From assembly GCF_019428685.1 (NCBI RefSeq), contig NZ_CP080096.1, positions 2,480,001 to 2,544,000 on the forward strand: 64,000 nt of DNA, given 5' to 3'. The DNA comes from Paraburkholderia edwinii (lineage in GTDB: Bacteria; Pseudomonadota; Gammaproteobacteria; Burkholderiales; Burkholderiaceae). Below are positions 19,068 through 28,121 of the stretch, in pieces; the first letter of the stretch is position 1; every line of letters starts with the position of its first letter. The position numbers and the translations under genes are program-made. The notes under the pieces were generated by a model. The model worked only from the letters and a program-made list of their open reading frames with translations. It did not search any database and had not been told where the DNA came from.

Positions 19068-19225
19068 CAGCGAGGGCCTCCGTGGATCGGAAACTGAGCG
19101 GAAACTAAGCGGAAACAGAGGACGCCGCATGACGCCCTTGTCCCGATTACAGCGCTCGCTGTGCTTTTATTCCTTTTTGCTTTTTATTCCAGATTATTTG
19201 CTTTTATCCGGCCGCTATCTCGCAG

Positions 19226-20458
19226 CTATTCGGTTGCGGCTTTGGTCGATGCCGACGAAGTCTCGTTTTCAGGCGCCGGCTGGGCCGCGGCTTCGTTTGC
19301 ATCGGCTGAAGGCGATACCGCTTGCGTGTTCTCTGATGCCTGCGAATGCGCCGATGCTTGCGCCGGCTCCATTGCCTGCGCCGCTTCCGCCGCTGGCGTG
19401 CTTTCCGCAATCTGTGCGTTTTCGGCCGCTGGCGCGCCTTCTGCAACCTGTGCGCTTTCCGCAACCTGCGCGCTTTCCGCAACCTGCGCGTTTTCCGCAA
19501 CCTGTGCGTTTTCCGCCGCTGGCGTGTCGCCCGTTGCCGCCTGCTCCTGCGGCTTATCCGACGGCTGCGCCGCCCCTTCCGCATGGCGCGGCCGACGTGG
19601 ACCGCCGCGCTGCAAACTGCGCGCGAACGCCGTATCGCGCGAGCTGACCTGCCCCGCCGGCTGGCCGTTCAGATCGACGCGCGCCGCGCCCTCGACGAGA
19701 CACGCCCAGTAGCGGCTGCCGCGGCACCATGTGGCGATCGCTTCGCGAATTTCGGCTTCGTTTAGCGCCAGTTCCTGCGCATGCGGCAGCAGATCTTCGA
19801 GAATGCCGATTTTCAGCGGCAGTTTCGGCTCGGGCTTCTTCGGGAACGCAGCAGGAAAGCGCTTCTGCAATTTGCCGATCGCGTGCACGACCGGATCGAC
19901 CGGTTCCTGCGGCGGTCTGTTTCTCTGGCGATTGCGCGAATCCGCCTGATTTCCGGACGGCGGACGCGCCTCGTGTCCCGCGTGCTGGCCGACTTGCTGC
20001 CCGCCGGTGCGCGCTTCCCCACGTGCTTCCCCGCGTCCCTGGCCGCGCGACTCGCCACGCTGCGGGTCGCGCTGCTGGTCACGCGATTCGCCACGTTGCG
20101 GCCGCCCCTGCTGCTGCCGCCCGCGCGACTCGCCATGCCGCGCGTGCTTCTGCGCGCCGCCCGGCTGGCCCGCCGACGGGCTGCCTGAGTGGCTGCCTGA
20201 GTGGCTGCCTGAGTGGCCGCCTGAGTGGCCGCCCGAAGCGTTACCTGCAGCGTTGCCCGATTGAGCAGCGGATTGGCCGCCGCCGCCCTGACCCGCCGGG
20301 CGGCCCCGGCCTTCGCCGTCTTTACGCGGCCGATACGTCGAGCCCATCGAGCCATCCGCGGATTTTTCCGCCGCTCGCTCCGCAGCCTTCTGCTGCCTTT
20401 GTTGCCGCGCTTGCTGCTCGAGTTGCTTTTTCAACTCGGCCAGTTGTTCGAAACCCAT
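19226..20458 (-). CDS. proQ: ProQ/FinO-domain RNA chaperone with long low-complexity tails
   Basis: This 410-residue protein has a central ProQ/FinO RNA-binding domain (residues about 185-280, from DPVVHAIGKLQKRFP through ATWCRGSRYWACLVEGAARVDLNG). A Gln/Arg/Gly-rich N-terminal tail of roughly 180 residues includes a GHSGSHSGSHSG run. The C-terminal tail is Ala/Glu-rich with eight six-residue repeats of the type AENAQV (19373-19516). ProQ proteins bind structured small RNAs and mRNAs and often stabilise them. Here the tails make up more than two thirds of the protein and are probably disordered. The gene symbol refers to the domain family only. Confidence 0.88.
   Translation of the reverse strand: MGFEQLAELKKQLEQQARQQRQQKAAERAAEKSADGSMGSTYRPRKDGEGRGRPAGQGGGGQSAAQSGNAAGNASGGHSGGHSGSHSGSHSGSPSAGQPGGAQKHARHGESRGRQQQGRPQRGESRDQQRDPQRGESRGQGRGEARGEARTGGQQVGQHAGHEARPPSGNQADSRNRQRNRPPQEPVDPVVHAIGKLQKRFPAAFPKKPEPKLPLKIGILEDLLPHAQELALNEAEIREAIATWCRGSRYWACLVEGAARVDLNGQPAGQVSSRDTAFARSLQRGGPRRPRHAEGAAQPSDKPQEQAATGDTPAAENAQVAENAQVAESAQVAESAQVAEGAPAAENAQIAESTPAAEAAQAMEPAQASAHSQASENTQAVSPSADANEAAAQPAPENETSSASTKAATE
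20181..20228. repeat. 12-bp tandem repeat inside the ProQ-like gene
   Basis: Four copies of a 12-bp unit (CTGCCTGAGTGG, the last starting CC) encode the His/Ser/Gly-rich run in the N-terminal tail. The unit length keeps the frame, so copy number can vary without destroying the protein. Confidence 0.85.
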
Positions 20459-20587
20459 GCTGTGTCCTGCAAAAATGACGCGTGATTCTACCAGCCCCGT
20501 GTGATGCCCACGCGGTGTGGCGTTACCGCACGTCGCGCCGCCCGTTCAATACTGTTGGCACAGCGAGCCGAACGAATGCGCCGCGCG

Positions 20588-22030
20588 CTACTTGCGCCAT
20601 GTCTCGCGCATCACCATCAGGCGCAATTCGGTCATATCCTCGATCGCGTAGCGAATGCCCTCGCGGCCAAGACCCGAATCCTTCACGCCGCCGTACGGCA
20701 TATTGTCGACTCTGAACGACGGCACATCGTTGATCACCACCCCACCCACTTCCAGTTCGTCCCACGCTTCGTGCGCATGCGCGAGCGAATCGGTAAACAC
20801 GCCTGCCTGCAGGCCGAAGTCGCTGTCGTTGACGGTCGCAAGTGCTTCGCTGTACTGCTCGAAGCGTTCGAGTATCGCGACCGGCCCGAATGCTTCCTTG
20901 CGATACAGGTCCGTATCGCGTCCGACGTTTTCGAGCAGCGTCGCCTCGAAATTGGCGCCGTCGACCTTGCCGCCCGCGACGATCTTCGCCCCCGCCTTCA
21001 CCGCGCTTTCCATCCAGCCGGCAAGGCGTTTTGCTTCCGATTCGGAGATCATCGGCCCGACGAAGGTTTGCTCGTCCTTCGGATCCCCCATCTTCAGCGA
21101 CTTCGTTTTTGCAATCAACCTTTCGCGCAACGCGTCATAGATATCCGCGTGCGCGAGGATGCGCTGCACGCCGATGCAGCTTTGGCCCGATTGATAGAAC
21201 GCGCCGAACGCCAGCCGGTCGACCACATAGTCGAGCTTGTCGCGCTGGTCCTTGTCGACGATCGCCGCCGCATTGCCGCCCAGTTCCAGAATGACTTTCT
21301 TCTTGCCGGCCTTCGCTTTCAGGTCCCAGCCGACCGCGGGCGAGCCCGTGAATGAAAGTAGTTTGAAACGTTCATCGGTCGTAAACAGGTCGGCACCGTC
21401 GCGGTGCGCGGGCAGAATCGAAAACGCGCCCTTCGGCAAGTCCGTTTCGGCGAGCACTTCGCCGATGATCAGCGCGCCGACCGGCGTGCGGCTCGCCGGC
21501 TTCATCACGAACGGCACGCCCGCCGCGATACCGGGCGCGACCTTGTGCGCGGCGAGGTTCAGCGGGAAATTGAACGGCGAGATAAACGAGCACGGCCCGA
21601 TCGGCACACGCTTCACGTAGCCGTGGTAGCCCTTGGCGCGCGGCGAAATTTCCAGATTGATCACTTCGCCGTCCATCCGCACGGATTCTTCGGCCGCGAC
21701 CTTGAAGGTATCGATCAGGCGCGTGACTTCGCCGCGCGAATCGTTGATCGGCTTGCCGGCCTCGATGCAGAGCGCCATCGCGAGCTCGTCGTAGCGCTCG
21801 CGAAAGCGCTTCACGCAGTGTTCGAGCACCGCTTGCCGTTTGAACGGCGCAAACGCGCGCATCGCCGGCATCGCTTCGGCCGCGCGGGCGATCGCCGCAT
21901 CGATGGCTTTTGCGTCGGCGAGCGCGACGCGCGTCGCGACTTCGCCCGTGAATTTGTCGGTCACTTCGAGATCCGTGTTCGCGGCGACCGGTTCGTTGGC
22001 AAGGTAGTACGGGTACGTCTTTTTCAGCAT
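20588..22030 (-). CDS. NAD(P)-dependent aldehyde dehydrogenase
   Basis: This 480-residue protein belongs to the aldehyde dehydrogenase superfamily. The catalytic Cys is in FYQSGQSCIGVQR and the general-base Glu in ILELGGNAA. The coenzyme-binding segment ISPFNFPLNLAAHK and KPASRTP are also present. The sequence resembles the lactaldehyde / non-phosphorylating GAPDH-like branch, but the substrate is not certain. The ATG at 22030 was chosen because AAGGAG lies seven bases before it. It lies 145 bp downstream of an acetolactate-synthase-like gene on the same strand and may be co-transcribed with it. Confidence 0.9.
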   Translation of the reverse strand: MLKKTYPYYLANEPVAANTDLEVTDKFTGEVATRVALADAKAIDAAIARAAEAMPAMRAFAPFKRQAVLEHCVKRFRERYDELAMALCIEAGKPINDSRGEVTRLIDTFKVAAEESVRMDGEVINLEISPRAKGYHGYVKRVPIGPCSFISPFNFPLNLAAHKVAPGIAAGVPFVMKPASRTPVGALIIGEVLAETDLPKGAFSILPAHRDGADLFTTDERFKLLSFTGSPAVGWDLKAKAGKKKVILELGGNAAAIVDKDQRDKLDYVVDRLAFGAFYQSGQSCIGVQRILAHADIYDALRERLIAKTKSLKMGDPKDEQTFVGPMISESEAKRLAGWMESAVKAGAKIVAGGKVDGANFEATLLENVGRDTDLYRKEAFGPVAILERFEQYSEALATVNDSDFGLQAGVFTDSLAHAHEAWDELEVGGVVINDVPSFRVDNMPYGGVKDSGLGREGIRYAIEDMTELRLMVMRETWRK

Positions 22031-22175
22031 CACACGTCTCCTTGAGGACGCTCGTCATTCGCGTCGGGCTGAGCAATCGGCGTGCCGCGCTGTGTGCGAA
22101 GCTGCCGCAGCCGCCGCGGAAATTCCGGGAAGCGGCCGAGAAGCCGCCGCGGACCCGGCACCCGCGCGGCGCCTG

Positions 22176-23828
22176 TCAAAGCTGCGCCGATAAGCGCTTG
22201 ATCTCGCGATTCAGCACGCGCTCGTTGTCAGAGTAGTCGATCGGCAGATCGATGACATGCACTCCCGGTGTCGCGAAACAATCGCGCACGAGCGGCGCGA
22301 ACTCCGCCGCCGACGTGATGCGATGCCCATGCGCGCCATAGCTTTTCGCGTAGTCGACGAAGTCCGGGTTCGAGAGCGTCATCCCATAGTCCGGGAAATT
22401 CATGTTTTCCTGCTTCCAGCGGATCATGCCGAATGCGTCGTCGCGCAATATCAGCACGACGAGATCGAGCTTCAGGCGCACCGCAGTTTCGAGCTCCTGC
22501 GAATTCATCATGAAGCCGCCGTCGCCGCAAACAGCCATCACCTTGCGCTCCGGATGCACGATCTTCGTTGCGATCGCGGACGGCAGCCCCGCGCCCATCG
22601 ACGCGAGCGCATTGTCGAGCAGCAGCGAATTCGGCTCATGCGCGCGGTAGTAGCGCGCGAACCAGATCTTGTACATGCCGTTGTCGAGACAGATGATGCC
22701 GTCCTGCGGCATCGTCTCGTAGACGTCGTTGACGATACGCACCGGGTACATCGGAAAACGTTCGTCGTGCTGGCCCTTCGCGAGATGCGCGTCGAAGTGC
22801 GACTTGATCTCGGTGAAGCGCGCGAAATCCCAATGCTCGCCGCGCCCCTTGAGCGCCTCTTTCAACTGCCACACCGCATTCGCGATATCGCCGACCACTT
22901 CGATCTGCGGGAAGTACACGGCATCCACTTCGGCGCCGAGAAAATTCACATGAATAACCGTCTTGTCGCCGACGTCAGCGCCGCGCATAAAAAACGGTGG
23001 CTTTTCGATCACGTCGTGGCCGACATTGATGATGCAGTCGGCGTGATCGATCGCGCGGTGCACGAAGTCGCCGTCGGACAAGGTCGCATTGCCGAGCCAC
23101 ATCGGATGCGATTCGTCGATCACGCCCTTGCCCATTTGCGTCGTGAAAAACGGAATGCCGACCTGATCGACGAATTCGCGCAGCATGTTGCAGGTGGTCT
23201 TGCGATTGCCGCCCGCACCGATCATCAGCAACGGATGCCGCGCCGCGGTGATCGCTTCGACCGCGCGCTCGACCGCCTTTTCCTCGACCACCGGCCGCCG
23301 GCTGTAGCTCTTCGGAATCGGCTTGCCGTCGCCTTCTTCATGCGCGACGTCTTCGGGCAATTCCAGATGCGTGGCGCCGGGCCGTTCCTCTTCGGCGCGA
23401 CGGAATGCTTCGCGCACTGACGCAGGGATATTGCCGATCGACACGATCTGGCGTGTGTATTTCGTGAGCGGCTCCATCATGCGCACGACGTCGACAATCT
23501 GGAAATGCCCCTGCTTGCTCGACTTGATCGGCTTCTGCCCGGTCACCATCAGCATCGGCATGCCGCCTAACTGCGCATACGCGGCCGCGGTGACAAAGTT
23601 CGTGGCGCCGGGCCCGAGCGTCGCAATACAGACGCCCGTGCGGCCCGTCAGACGGCCATAGGTTGCCGCCATAAAACCCGCCGCCTGTTCGTGGCGCGTC
23701 AGAATCAGCCGGATGCGGGAGCGGCGCAACGATTCGAGCAGATCCAGATTTTCTTCTCCGGGAATGCCGAACACGTATTCAACGCCTTCCGCTTCCAACG
23801 ATTTGACGAACAGATCCGATGCTTTCAT
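22176..23828 (-). CDS. Acetolactate synthase-like ThDP-dependent enzyme
   Basis: This 550-residue enzyme belongs to the thiamine-diphosphate pyruvate-utilising family. The activating Glu is in LTRHEQAAGFMA. The ThDP/Mg motif begins GDGGFMMNSQELETA and ends RDDAFG, where most relatives have NN; this resembles catabolic AlsS (WND) more than anabolic IlvB. The annotation as acetolactate synthase is therefore likely but not certain. No regulatory small subunit (ilvH) and no acetolactate decarboxylase (alsD) is adjacent, and an aldehyde dehydrogenase follows instead. The ATG at 23828 gives the typical MKASDLFVKSLE start. Confidence 0.85.
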   Translation of the reverse strand: MKASDLFVKSLEAEGVEYVFGIPGEENLDLLESLRRSRIRLILTRHEQAAGFMAATYGRLTGRTGVCIATLGPGATNFVTAAAYAQLGGMPMLMVTGQKPIKSSKQGHFQIVDVVRMMEPLTKYTRQIVSIGNIPASVREAFRRAEEERPGATHLELPEDVAHEEGDGKPIPKSYSRRPVVEEKAVERAVEAITAARHPLLMIGAGGNRKTTCNMLREFVDQVGIPFFTTQMGKGVIDESHPMWLGNATLSDGDFVHRAIDHADCIINVGHDVIEKPPFFMRGADVGDKTVIHVNFLGAEVDAVYFPQIEVVGDIANAVWQLKEALKGRGEHWDFARFTEIKSHFDAHLAKGQHDERFPMYPVRIVNDVYETMPQDGIICLDNGMYKIWFARYYRAHEPNSLLLDNALASMGAGLPSAIATKIVHPERKVMAVCGDGGFMMNSQELETAVRLKLDLVVLILRDDAFGMIRWKQENMNFPDYGMTLSNPDFVDYAKSYGAHGHRITSAAEFAPLVRDCFATPGVHVIDLPIDYSDNERVLNREIKRLSAQL

Positions 23829-24020
23829 AAAAGAGCCTCGTATGAATTCAGGATGCAGCGTGGGATTTCGCGCGGGACGCCGGGCCGACATGCAAAGGCC
23901 GGAGCCGCAAACGTGGCATTGAGTGAAAGCTTACTCTTTCGTGGGCGATCGTGCGTCAAACGGGTTAGACAAATGGCGCGCAAGGGCACGCGCTGCAACA
24001 ACGAATACGAGGCAACAGGA

Positions 24021-24069
24021 AAGGCCGCTGCGCGCGATCGATCCGCGATCCATCGCGCGCAGCGGCCTT
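24021..24069 (-). terminator. Strong hairpin, probable terminator of the DJ-1/PfpI gene
   Basis: AAGGCCGCTGCGCGCGAT (24021-24038) pairs perfectly with 24052-24069: an 18-bp GC-rich stem with a 13-base loop. Read on the minus strand, it lies about 50 bp beyond the stop of the gene at 24120 and is followed by TTTCCTGTT, a weak U-tract. Confidence 0.65.
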
Positions 24070-24119
24070 CTTCACTTTTGTTCGATTGCCAGTCAGTGCT
24101 GTGCCGACGCACTTAGTAC

Positions 24120-24800
24120 TCAGTTCTTGAACAGCTTGAGAAGCTCTTTTGCAGCGGGACCCGAAGACGCCGGGTTTTGTCCTGTGACCAACAGGCCGTC
24201 GACGAGGACATACGGCGCCCAGTCCGGGCCTTTCGAATACTTGCCGCCCTTTTCCTTCAGCATGTCTTCGACGAGAAACGGCACGACCTTCGTCAATTGC
24301 ACGGCCTCTTCCTCGCTGTTCGCAAAGCCCGTGACCGAGCGGCCCGCAACGAATGGCTTGCCATCCTTGCCTTTGACGTTTTTAAAAACGCACGGTGCGT
24401 GACACACGGCCGTCACCAGTTTGTCCGTGGCGATCGCGCGTTCGATCAGCGCGGCGGAGTCCTTGTCTTCGGCGAGGTCCCACATCGGGCCATGCCCGCC
24501 GGGGTAGAACACGGCATCGAAGTCGTCCATCGACATGGTCGACAGCTTGTGGGTGTTCGCGAGTGTGTTGGTCGCTTCCGTGTCTTTCTCGAAGCGGCGC
24601 GTCAGATCGGTTTGAAATTCGGGTTCGTTGCTTTTAGGGTCGAGCGGCGGTTGACCGCCCTTTACCGAGGCAAGCGTCAGTTCCGCTCCTGCGTCCTTGA
24701 ATACGTAATAAGGTGCCGCGAGTTCCTCAAGCCAGAAACCGGTTTTCTTGCCGGTATCGCCTAGCTTGTCGTGCGAGGTCAAAACAATCAGGATTTTCAT
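24120..24800 (-). CDS. DJ-1/PfpI family (class I glutamine amidotransferase-like) protein
   Basis: This 226-residue protein is of the Hsp31/DJ-1/PfpI type. The nucleophile elbow is AVCHAPCVF with the conserved Cys, and FYPGGHGPMWDL supplies an oxyanion/active-site region. Relatives act as glyoxalase III, deglycase or chaperone in carbonyl stress; which applies here is unknown. The ATG at 24800 (MKILIVLTSHD) is the family start and follows GGAGCG. A strong hairpin lies downstream at 24021-24069. Confidence 0.85.
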   Translation of the reverse strand: MKILIVLTSHDKLGDTGKKTGFWLEELAAPYYVFKDAGAELTLASVKGGQPPLDPKSNEPEFQTDLTRRFEKDTEATNTLANTHKLSTMSMDDFDAVFYPGGHGPMWDLAEDKDSAALIERAIATDKLVTAVCHAPCVFKNVKGKDGKPFVAGRSVTGFANSEEEAVQLTKVVPFLVEDMLKEKGGKYSKGPDWAPYVLVDGLLVTGQNPASSGPAAKELLKLFKN

Positions 24801-25275
24801 GTCGATCGCTCCAGGATGTGCTTGCCGTGGCCGCATACCATCTGCCGCTACCGGCGTTCAGGCAGGACGCGCGAACGACCGGCAAGCCATCTTTCGACGA
24901 AGTTCTCGAATACGCAAGCGGCGTTACAACTGCCGCCACTTCTGCAGCACACCGATCCATTTTTGTGCAGCGAGATCGCCGCGCCCCAGGGATGCATTGC
25001 GCGCTAATGAACGGTATCGCCGCGTGGGCATGGCCATCGCAGTGCATACCTTCGTATAGATACCGCAGACTGTGATTTGCCCATTGGACACTACCGTACG
25101 ATTTCCACTGCGCCCGACCGACGATATGTTCGAGGCGTCTACGTTTTTTCGTGGGCCGCGCGTCGATACGGGCGGCGAGGCCCGTTTCCCGTGCCCGGCC
25201 GCATCAGACACGACCTGCTCGTAGTTTCGCCGCAGTTTCGTCGTAGTTCCGCCCTCCATCACGAGGTGATCCGCG
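24801..25275. other. Intergenic region without recognised gene
   Basis: These 475 bp separate the divergent DJ-1/PfpI and AraC genes. Open frames exist on both strands but show no family similarity or ribosome-binding site. The region should contain both promoters. Confidence 0.45.
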
Positions 25276-26385
25276 ATGTCGTCGTTCATATCTTTATCCG
25301 TAGAGCCCTCGAACCTCACCGCAGCCGGCAGCGGCATGCGCACACCATTGATGCCGCCGGCCCGGCCGCGCGCGCAGCTTCGTCATGAAGCGAGCTGGCG
25401 CGGCATGCCGCAGGAGCGCGCCGACGATCCCGCGCCGCATGGCGCGCACACGATCGTGCTGGCGCGCTGGACCACCAGCTCCGAAGGCGAAGGCAATGCG
25501 ATCGGCCCGCAAGGCTATTACGTGATCGCGCTCGCGCTGCGTCCGACGCTGATGCGCCTGTCGACGCATGGCCATGTGCTGCACGACGGTCCGATCGATC
25601 GCGGCATGGTGCAAGTGACCGCGCCCGCGACGCAGATCGAGTACCGTGCACATGCGCCGTCCGACTTTCTCCATATTTACCTGTCGGCGGAGTACGTCGC
25701 GCAATGTCCCGATCCGGCGCTCGCGATGCGCACGCAGCAGGCACACCATGCGTGCTTTCCATTCATGCGCGACAGCGTGATCCGGCAGCTCATGCATGTG
25801 CTCGTCGAAGCGCTCGATAGCCCGGACCCGGCGAGCCGCGCCTGCGTGGACGCGGTCGCGCGCGCGATCGCCGCGCGCGCACTCGGCATCGCATTGCAAC
25901 CGGCCCACTCCGGTCAGCCCGAGCCCGGCAGAACGCCCGCGCTCGAAAGCTGGCGCCTGCAACGCACGGTCGCGTTTATCGACAACCATCTCGATCAGCC
26001 GATTTCGCTGCAGCAGCTCGCGCATGCGGTCGGACTTTCGCCGACCTATTTCGCGGCGCGCTTTCGTGCGGCAGTGGGTGCGTCACCGCGTCTCTTCGTG
26101 ATGCGTCGGCGCATCGAGCGCGCAAAGCTGCTGCTCGCATCGACGCAGATGAGCATGATCGATGTTGCGCTGAATGTGGGCTTCCGCACGCAGTCGCACT
26201 TCACGACCGTGTTCGGCCGCCAGGAAGGCGCGACGCCGCACCAGTGGCGCATGCGCTGCGCGAACATGGACGATGCGGTTAGCGCGGATGGGCTCAGCGA
26301 CGCCGCGCACGACACGCTGAGGTTGCCGGAGCACTGCGCTCAGTCCGGCATCACGAAGCAATGCAACGCGGCAGCGTCCTCCTGA
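25276..26385 (+). CDS. AraC family transcriptional regulator
   Basis: This 369-residue protein carries a C-terminal AraC-type DNA-binding domain with two helix-turn-helices (ISLQQLAHAVGLSPTYFAARF and DVALNVGFRTQSHFTTVFGRQEG). The N-terminal half is a weakly conserved sensing domain. GAGGTGA lies seven bases before the ATG at 25276. The C-terminal 40 residues are not conserved. It is divergent from the DJ-1/PfpI gene, which is a plausible target. Confidence 0.82.
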   Translation: MSSFISLSVEPSNLTAAGSGMRTPLMPPARPRAQLRHEASWRGMPQERADDPAPHGAHTIVLARWTTSSEGEGNAIGPQGYYVIALALRPTLMRLSTHGHVLHDGPIDRGMVQVTAPATQIEYRAHAPSDFLHIYLSAEYVAQCPDPALAMRTQQAHHACFPFMRDSVIRQLMHVLVEALDSPDPASRACVDAVARAIAARALGIALQPAHSGQPEPGRTPALESWRLQRTVAFIDNHLDQPISLQQLAHAVGLSPTYFAARFRAAVGASPRLFVMRRRIERAKLLLASTQMSMIDVALNVGFRTQSHFTTVFGRQEGATPHQWRMRCANMDDAVSADGLSDAAHDTLRLPEHCAQSGITKQCNAAASS

Positions 26386-26567
26386 AGCACGAACTCGGTC
26401 GCGCGCCCCACGCGGACATCGAGCAGCAGACGCTCGAGTTCGACCTGCTCCGCGCGCAACGTATCCGGATTCGCGACATGCCGGTCGTCGAGCGCATCGG
26501 AAACGATGCGCCGGCGCACCATAATCTTTTCTATCGCGCGTGCGCGCGTCAAAAACAGCTGTTCCAT
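26340..26567 (-). CDS. Hypothetical small protein
   Basis: This possible 75-residue protein (MEQLFLTRARAIEKIM to HCFVMPD) has protein-like composition with a Leu/Glu-rich helical centre (AEQVELERLLLDVRV). It overlaps the 3' end of the AraC gene on the opposite strand by 46 bp. No family was recognised and the ribosome-binding site is poor, so it may not be real. Confidence 0.3.
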   Translation of the reverse strand: MEQLFLTRARAIEKIMVRRRIVSDALDDRHVANPDTLRAEQVELERLLLDVRVGRATEFVLQEDAAALHCFVMPD

Positions 26568-26736
26568 ACCTGTTCGTCGATTCACCAAGCTTGCGAGCGG
26601 CCCGCCCGGCCGCTCGCGCTACGATTCGACTACGCACGGCTTGCATGATTCCTTGATGCGCGCAAAAAAGATAATGGGCGCACGCCGCGCTTTATGCGGC
26701 ACGCACACCGTGTGTGCTCTTACCGTCTTGAACCGC

Positions 26737-27909
26737 CTATTCGTCTTCGATGCTGAGCAGGCACTCGTCGGCTTCGGTCCACATCGGCTCGGGGCACACG
26801 ATGCGCGCGTCGCCGAACAGCGACTTGAAGCGGCTCGGCTGCGCGCGCAGATACTGCTTCGGCGCGCGTACCTGCGCGCCCAGTTCCGCGGCCGCATGCC
26901 ACGGCCAGCGCGGATCGTAGAGCACTGTGCGGGCGAGCGCGATCATATCGGCGTCGCCGTTCGCGACGATGCTTTCGGCATGTTCGACGTTGCTGATCAA
27001 GCCGACCGCGATGACCGGCATACGCACGGCCGCCTTCACCGCGCGCGCAAGCGACACCTGGTAGCCCGGCGCCACGGGAATCTTCTGCTCCGCATGCAGG
27101 CCGCCGCTCGATACGTGGATCGCATCGCAGCCGCGCGCTTCGATCGCCTTCGCAAACGCGATGGTCTGCTCGATATCCCAGCCGCCCTCGACCCAGTCGG
27201 TGCCCGACACGCGCACGCTGACGGGCCGCTCCTTGGGAAAGGCGTCGCGCACTACGTCGAATACTTCGAGCGGAAAGCGCATGCGGTTTTCGAGCGAGCC
27301 GCCGTATTCGTCGGTGCGCTGATTCGAGAGCGGCGACAGGAACTGATGCAGCAAGTAACCGTGCGCGCAATGCAGCTGGATGAGGTCGAGACCGAGCCGT
27401 GCGGCGCGTTGGGCGGCCGCGGCGAATGCATCGCGCACGCGTTTGAGTCCGTCGCGGTCGAGCGCGACCGGCGGGTGATCGTGCCGGTCGAACGGAATCG
27501 CCGACGGCGCCTCGGTCTGCCAGCCGTTCGGCTGTCCCGGCGCGAACTGCAGCCTGCCGGCCCACGGCACTTCGGTCGACGCCTTGCGCCCCGCATGATC
27601 GAGCTGCAGGCCAATCGGCATGTTCGACCAGCGCCGGATATGCCCGAGCGTCTCGCGCATCGCGGCTTCGCACGCATCGTCGTAGAGACCGACGTCGCCG
27701 TATGTGATACGGCCTTCCGGTACGACCGCAGTCGCTTCGATCGTCAGGAGCGCGGCGCCCGATAGCGCGAGCTGCCCGAGGTGAATCACATGCCAGTCGT
27801 TCATGCAGCCGTTTTCGGCCGAATACTGGCACATCGGTGCAATCACGATCCGGTTCGACAGGTGCACGTTGCGGACCTGCGCCGGTTGGAAGAGAGCGGA
27901 TTGAGCCAC
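26737..27909 (-). CDS. NADH:flavin oxidoreductase / old yellow enzyme family (YqjM-like)
   Basis: This 390-residue FMN-dependent ene-reductase matches the YqjM/OYE class. Features are PMCQYSAENG with the Cys and Tyr typical of the YqjM branch, LQLDHAGRKAS, the substrate-binding QLHCAHGYLLHQFLSP and DEYGGSLENR, and a phosphate-binding segment around GDADMIALAR. The GTG at 27909 was chosen as the start because AAGGAG lies six bases before it; the frame stays open upstream. The physiological substrate, an alpha,beta-unsaturated carbonyl compound, is unknown. It is not in an obvious operon. Confidence 0.9.
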   Translation of the reverse strand: MAQSALFQPAQVRNVHLSNRIVIAPMCQYSAENGCMNDWHVIHLGQLALSGAALLTIEATAVVPEGRITYGDVGLYDDACEAAMRETLGHIRRWSNMPIGLQLDHAGRKASTEVPWAGRLQFAPGQPNGWQTEAPSAIPFDRHDHPPVALDRDGLKRVRDAFAAAAQRAARLGLDLIQLHCAHGYLLHQFLSPLSNQRTDEYGGSLENRMRFPLEVFDVVRDAFPKERPVSVRVSGTDWVEGGWDIEQTIAFAKAIEARGCDAIHVSSGGLHAEQKIPVAPGYQVSLARAVKAAVRMPVIAVGLISNVEHAESIVANGDADMIALARTVLYDPRWPWHAAAELGAQVRAPKQYLRAQPSRFKSLFGDARIVCPEPMWTEADECLLSIEDE

Positions 27910-28121
27910 AGTGAACTCCTTGGCGTGCACACGCACGTCAAGGAGTGTAGGTGATCGCCGCGCAAATGCAGCGGCGTCGCGCGCATAGATCCGCGCGCCG
28001 GCCGTGCATTGACGACAGTTGTTCCATCATGCGATACGCGGGTGGAACTCGTTGCTGTTGGTCAAGTGCGTTTATGTGCGCGCCTTCCTTGATCAAGGCC
28101 TTTCACGCCCATCGCGCGGCG

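Noticed and set aside
19204..19584. Extremely Arg-rich 126-codon minus frame inside the ProQ-like gene
   Set aside because: It is another frame of the 18-bp tandem repeat, not a separate protein.
22257..23420. Long plus-strand open frame opposite the acetolactate-synthase-like gene
   Set aside because: It mirrors a conserved enzyme and has Arg/His-rich shadow composition.
26361..26648. Plus-strand 95-codon frame after the AraC gene
   Set aside because: It overlaps the AraC end and a slightly more protein-like minus frame; neither is strong.
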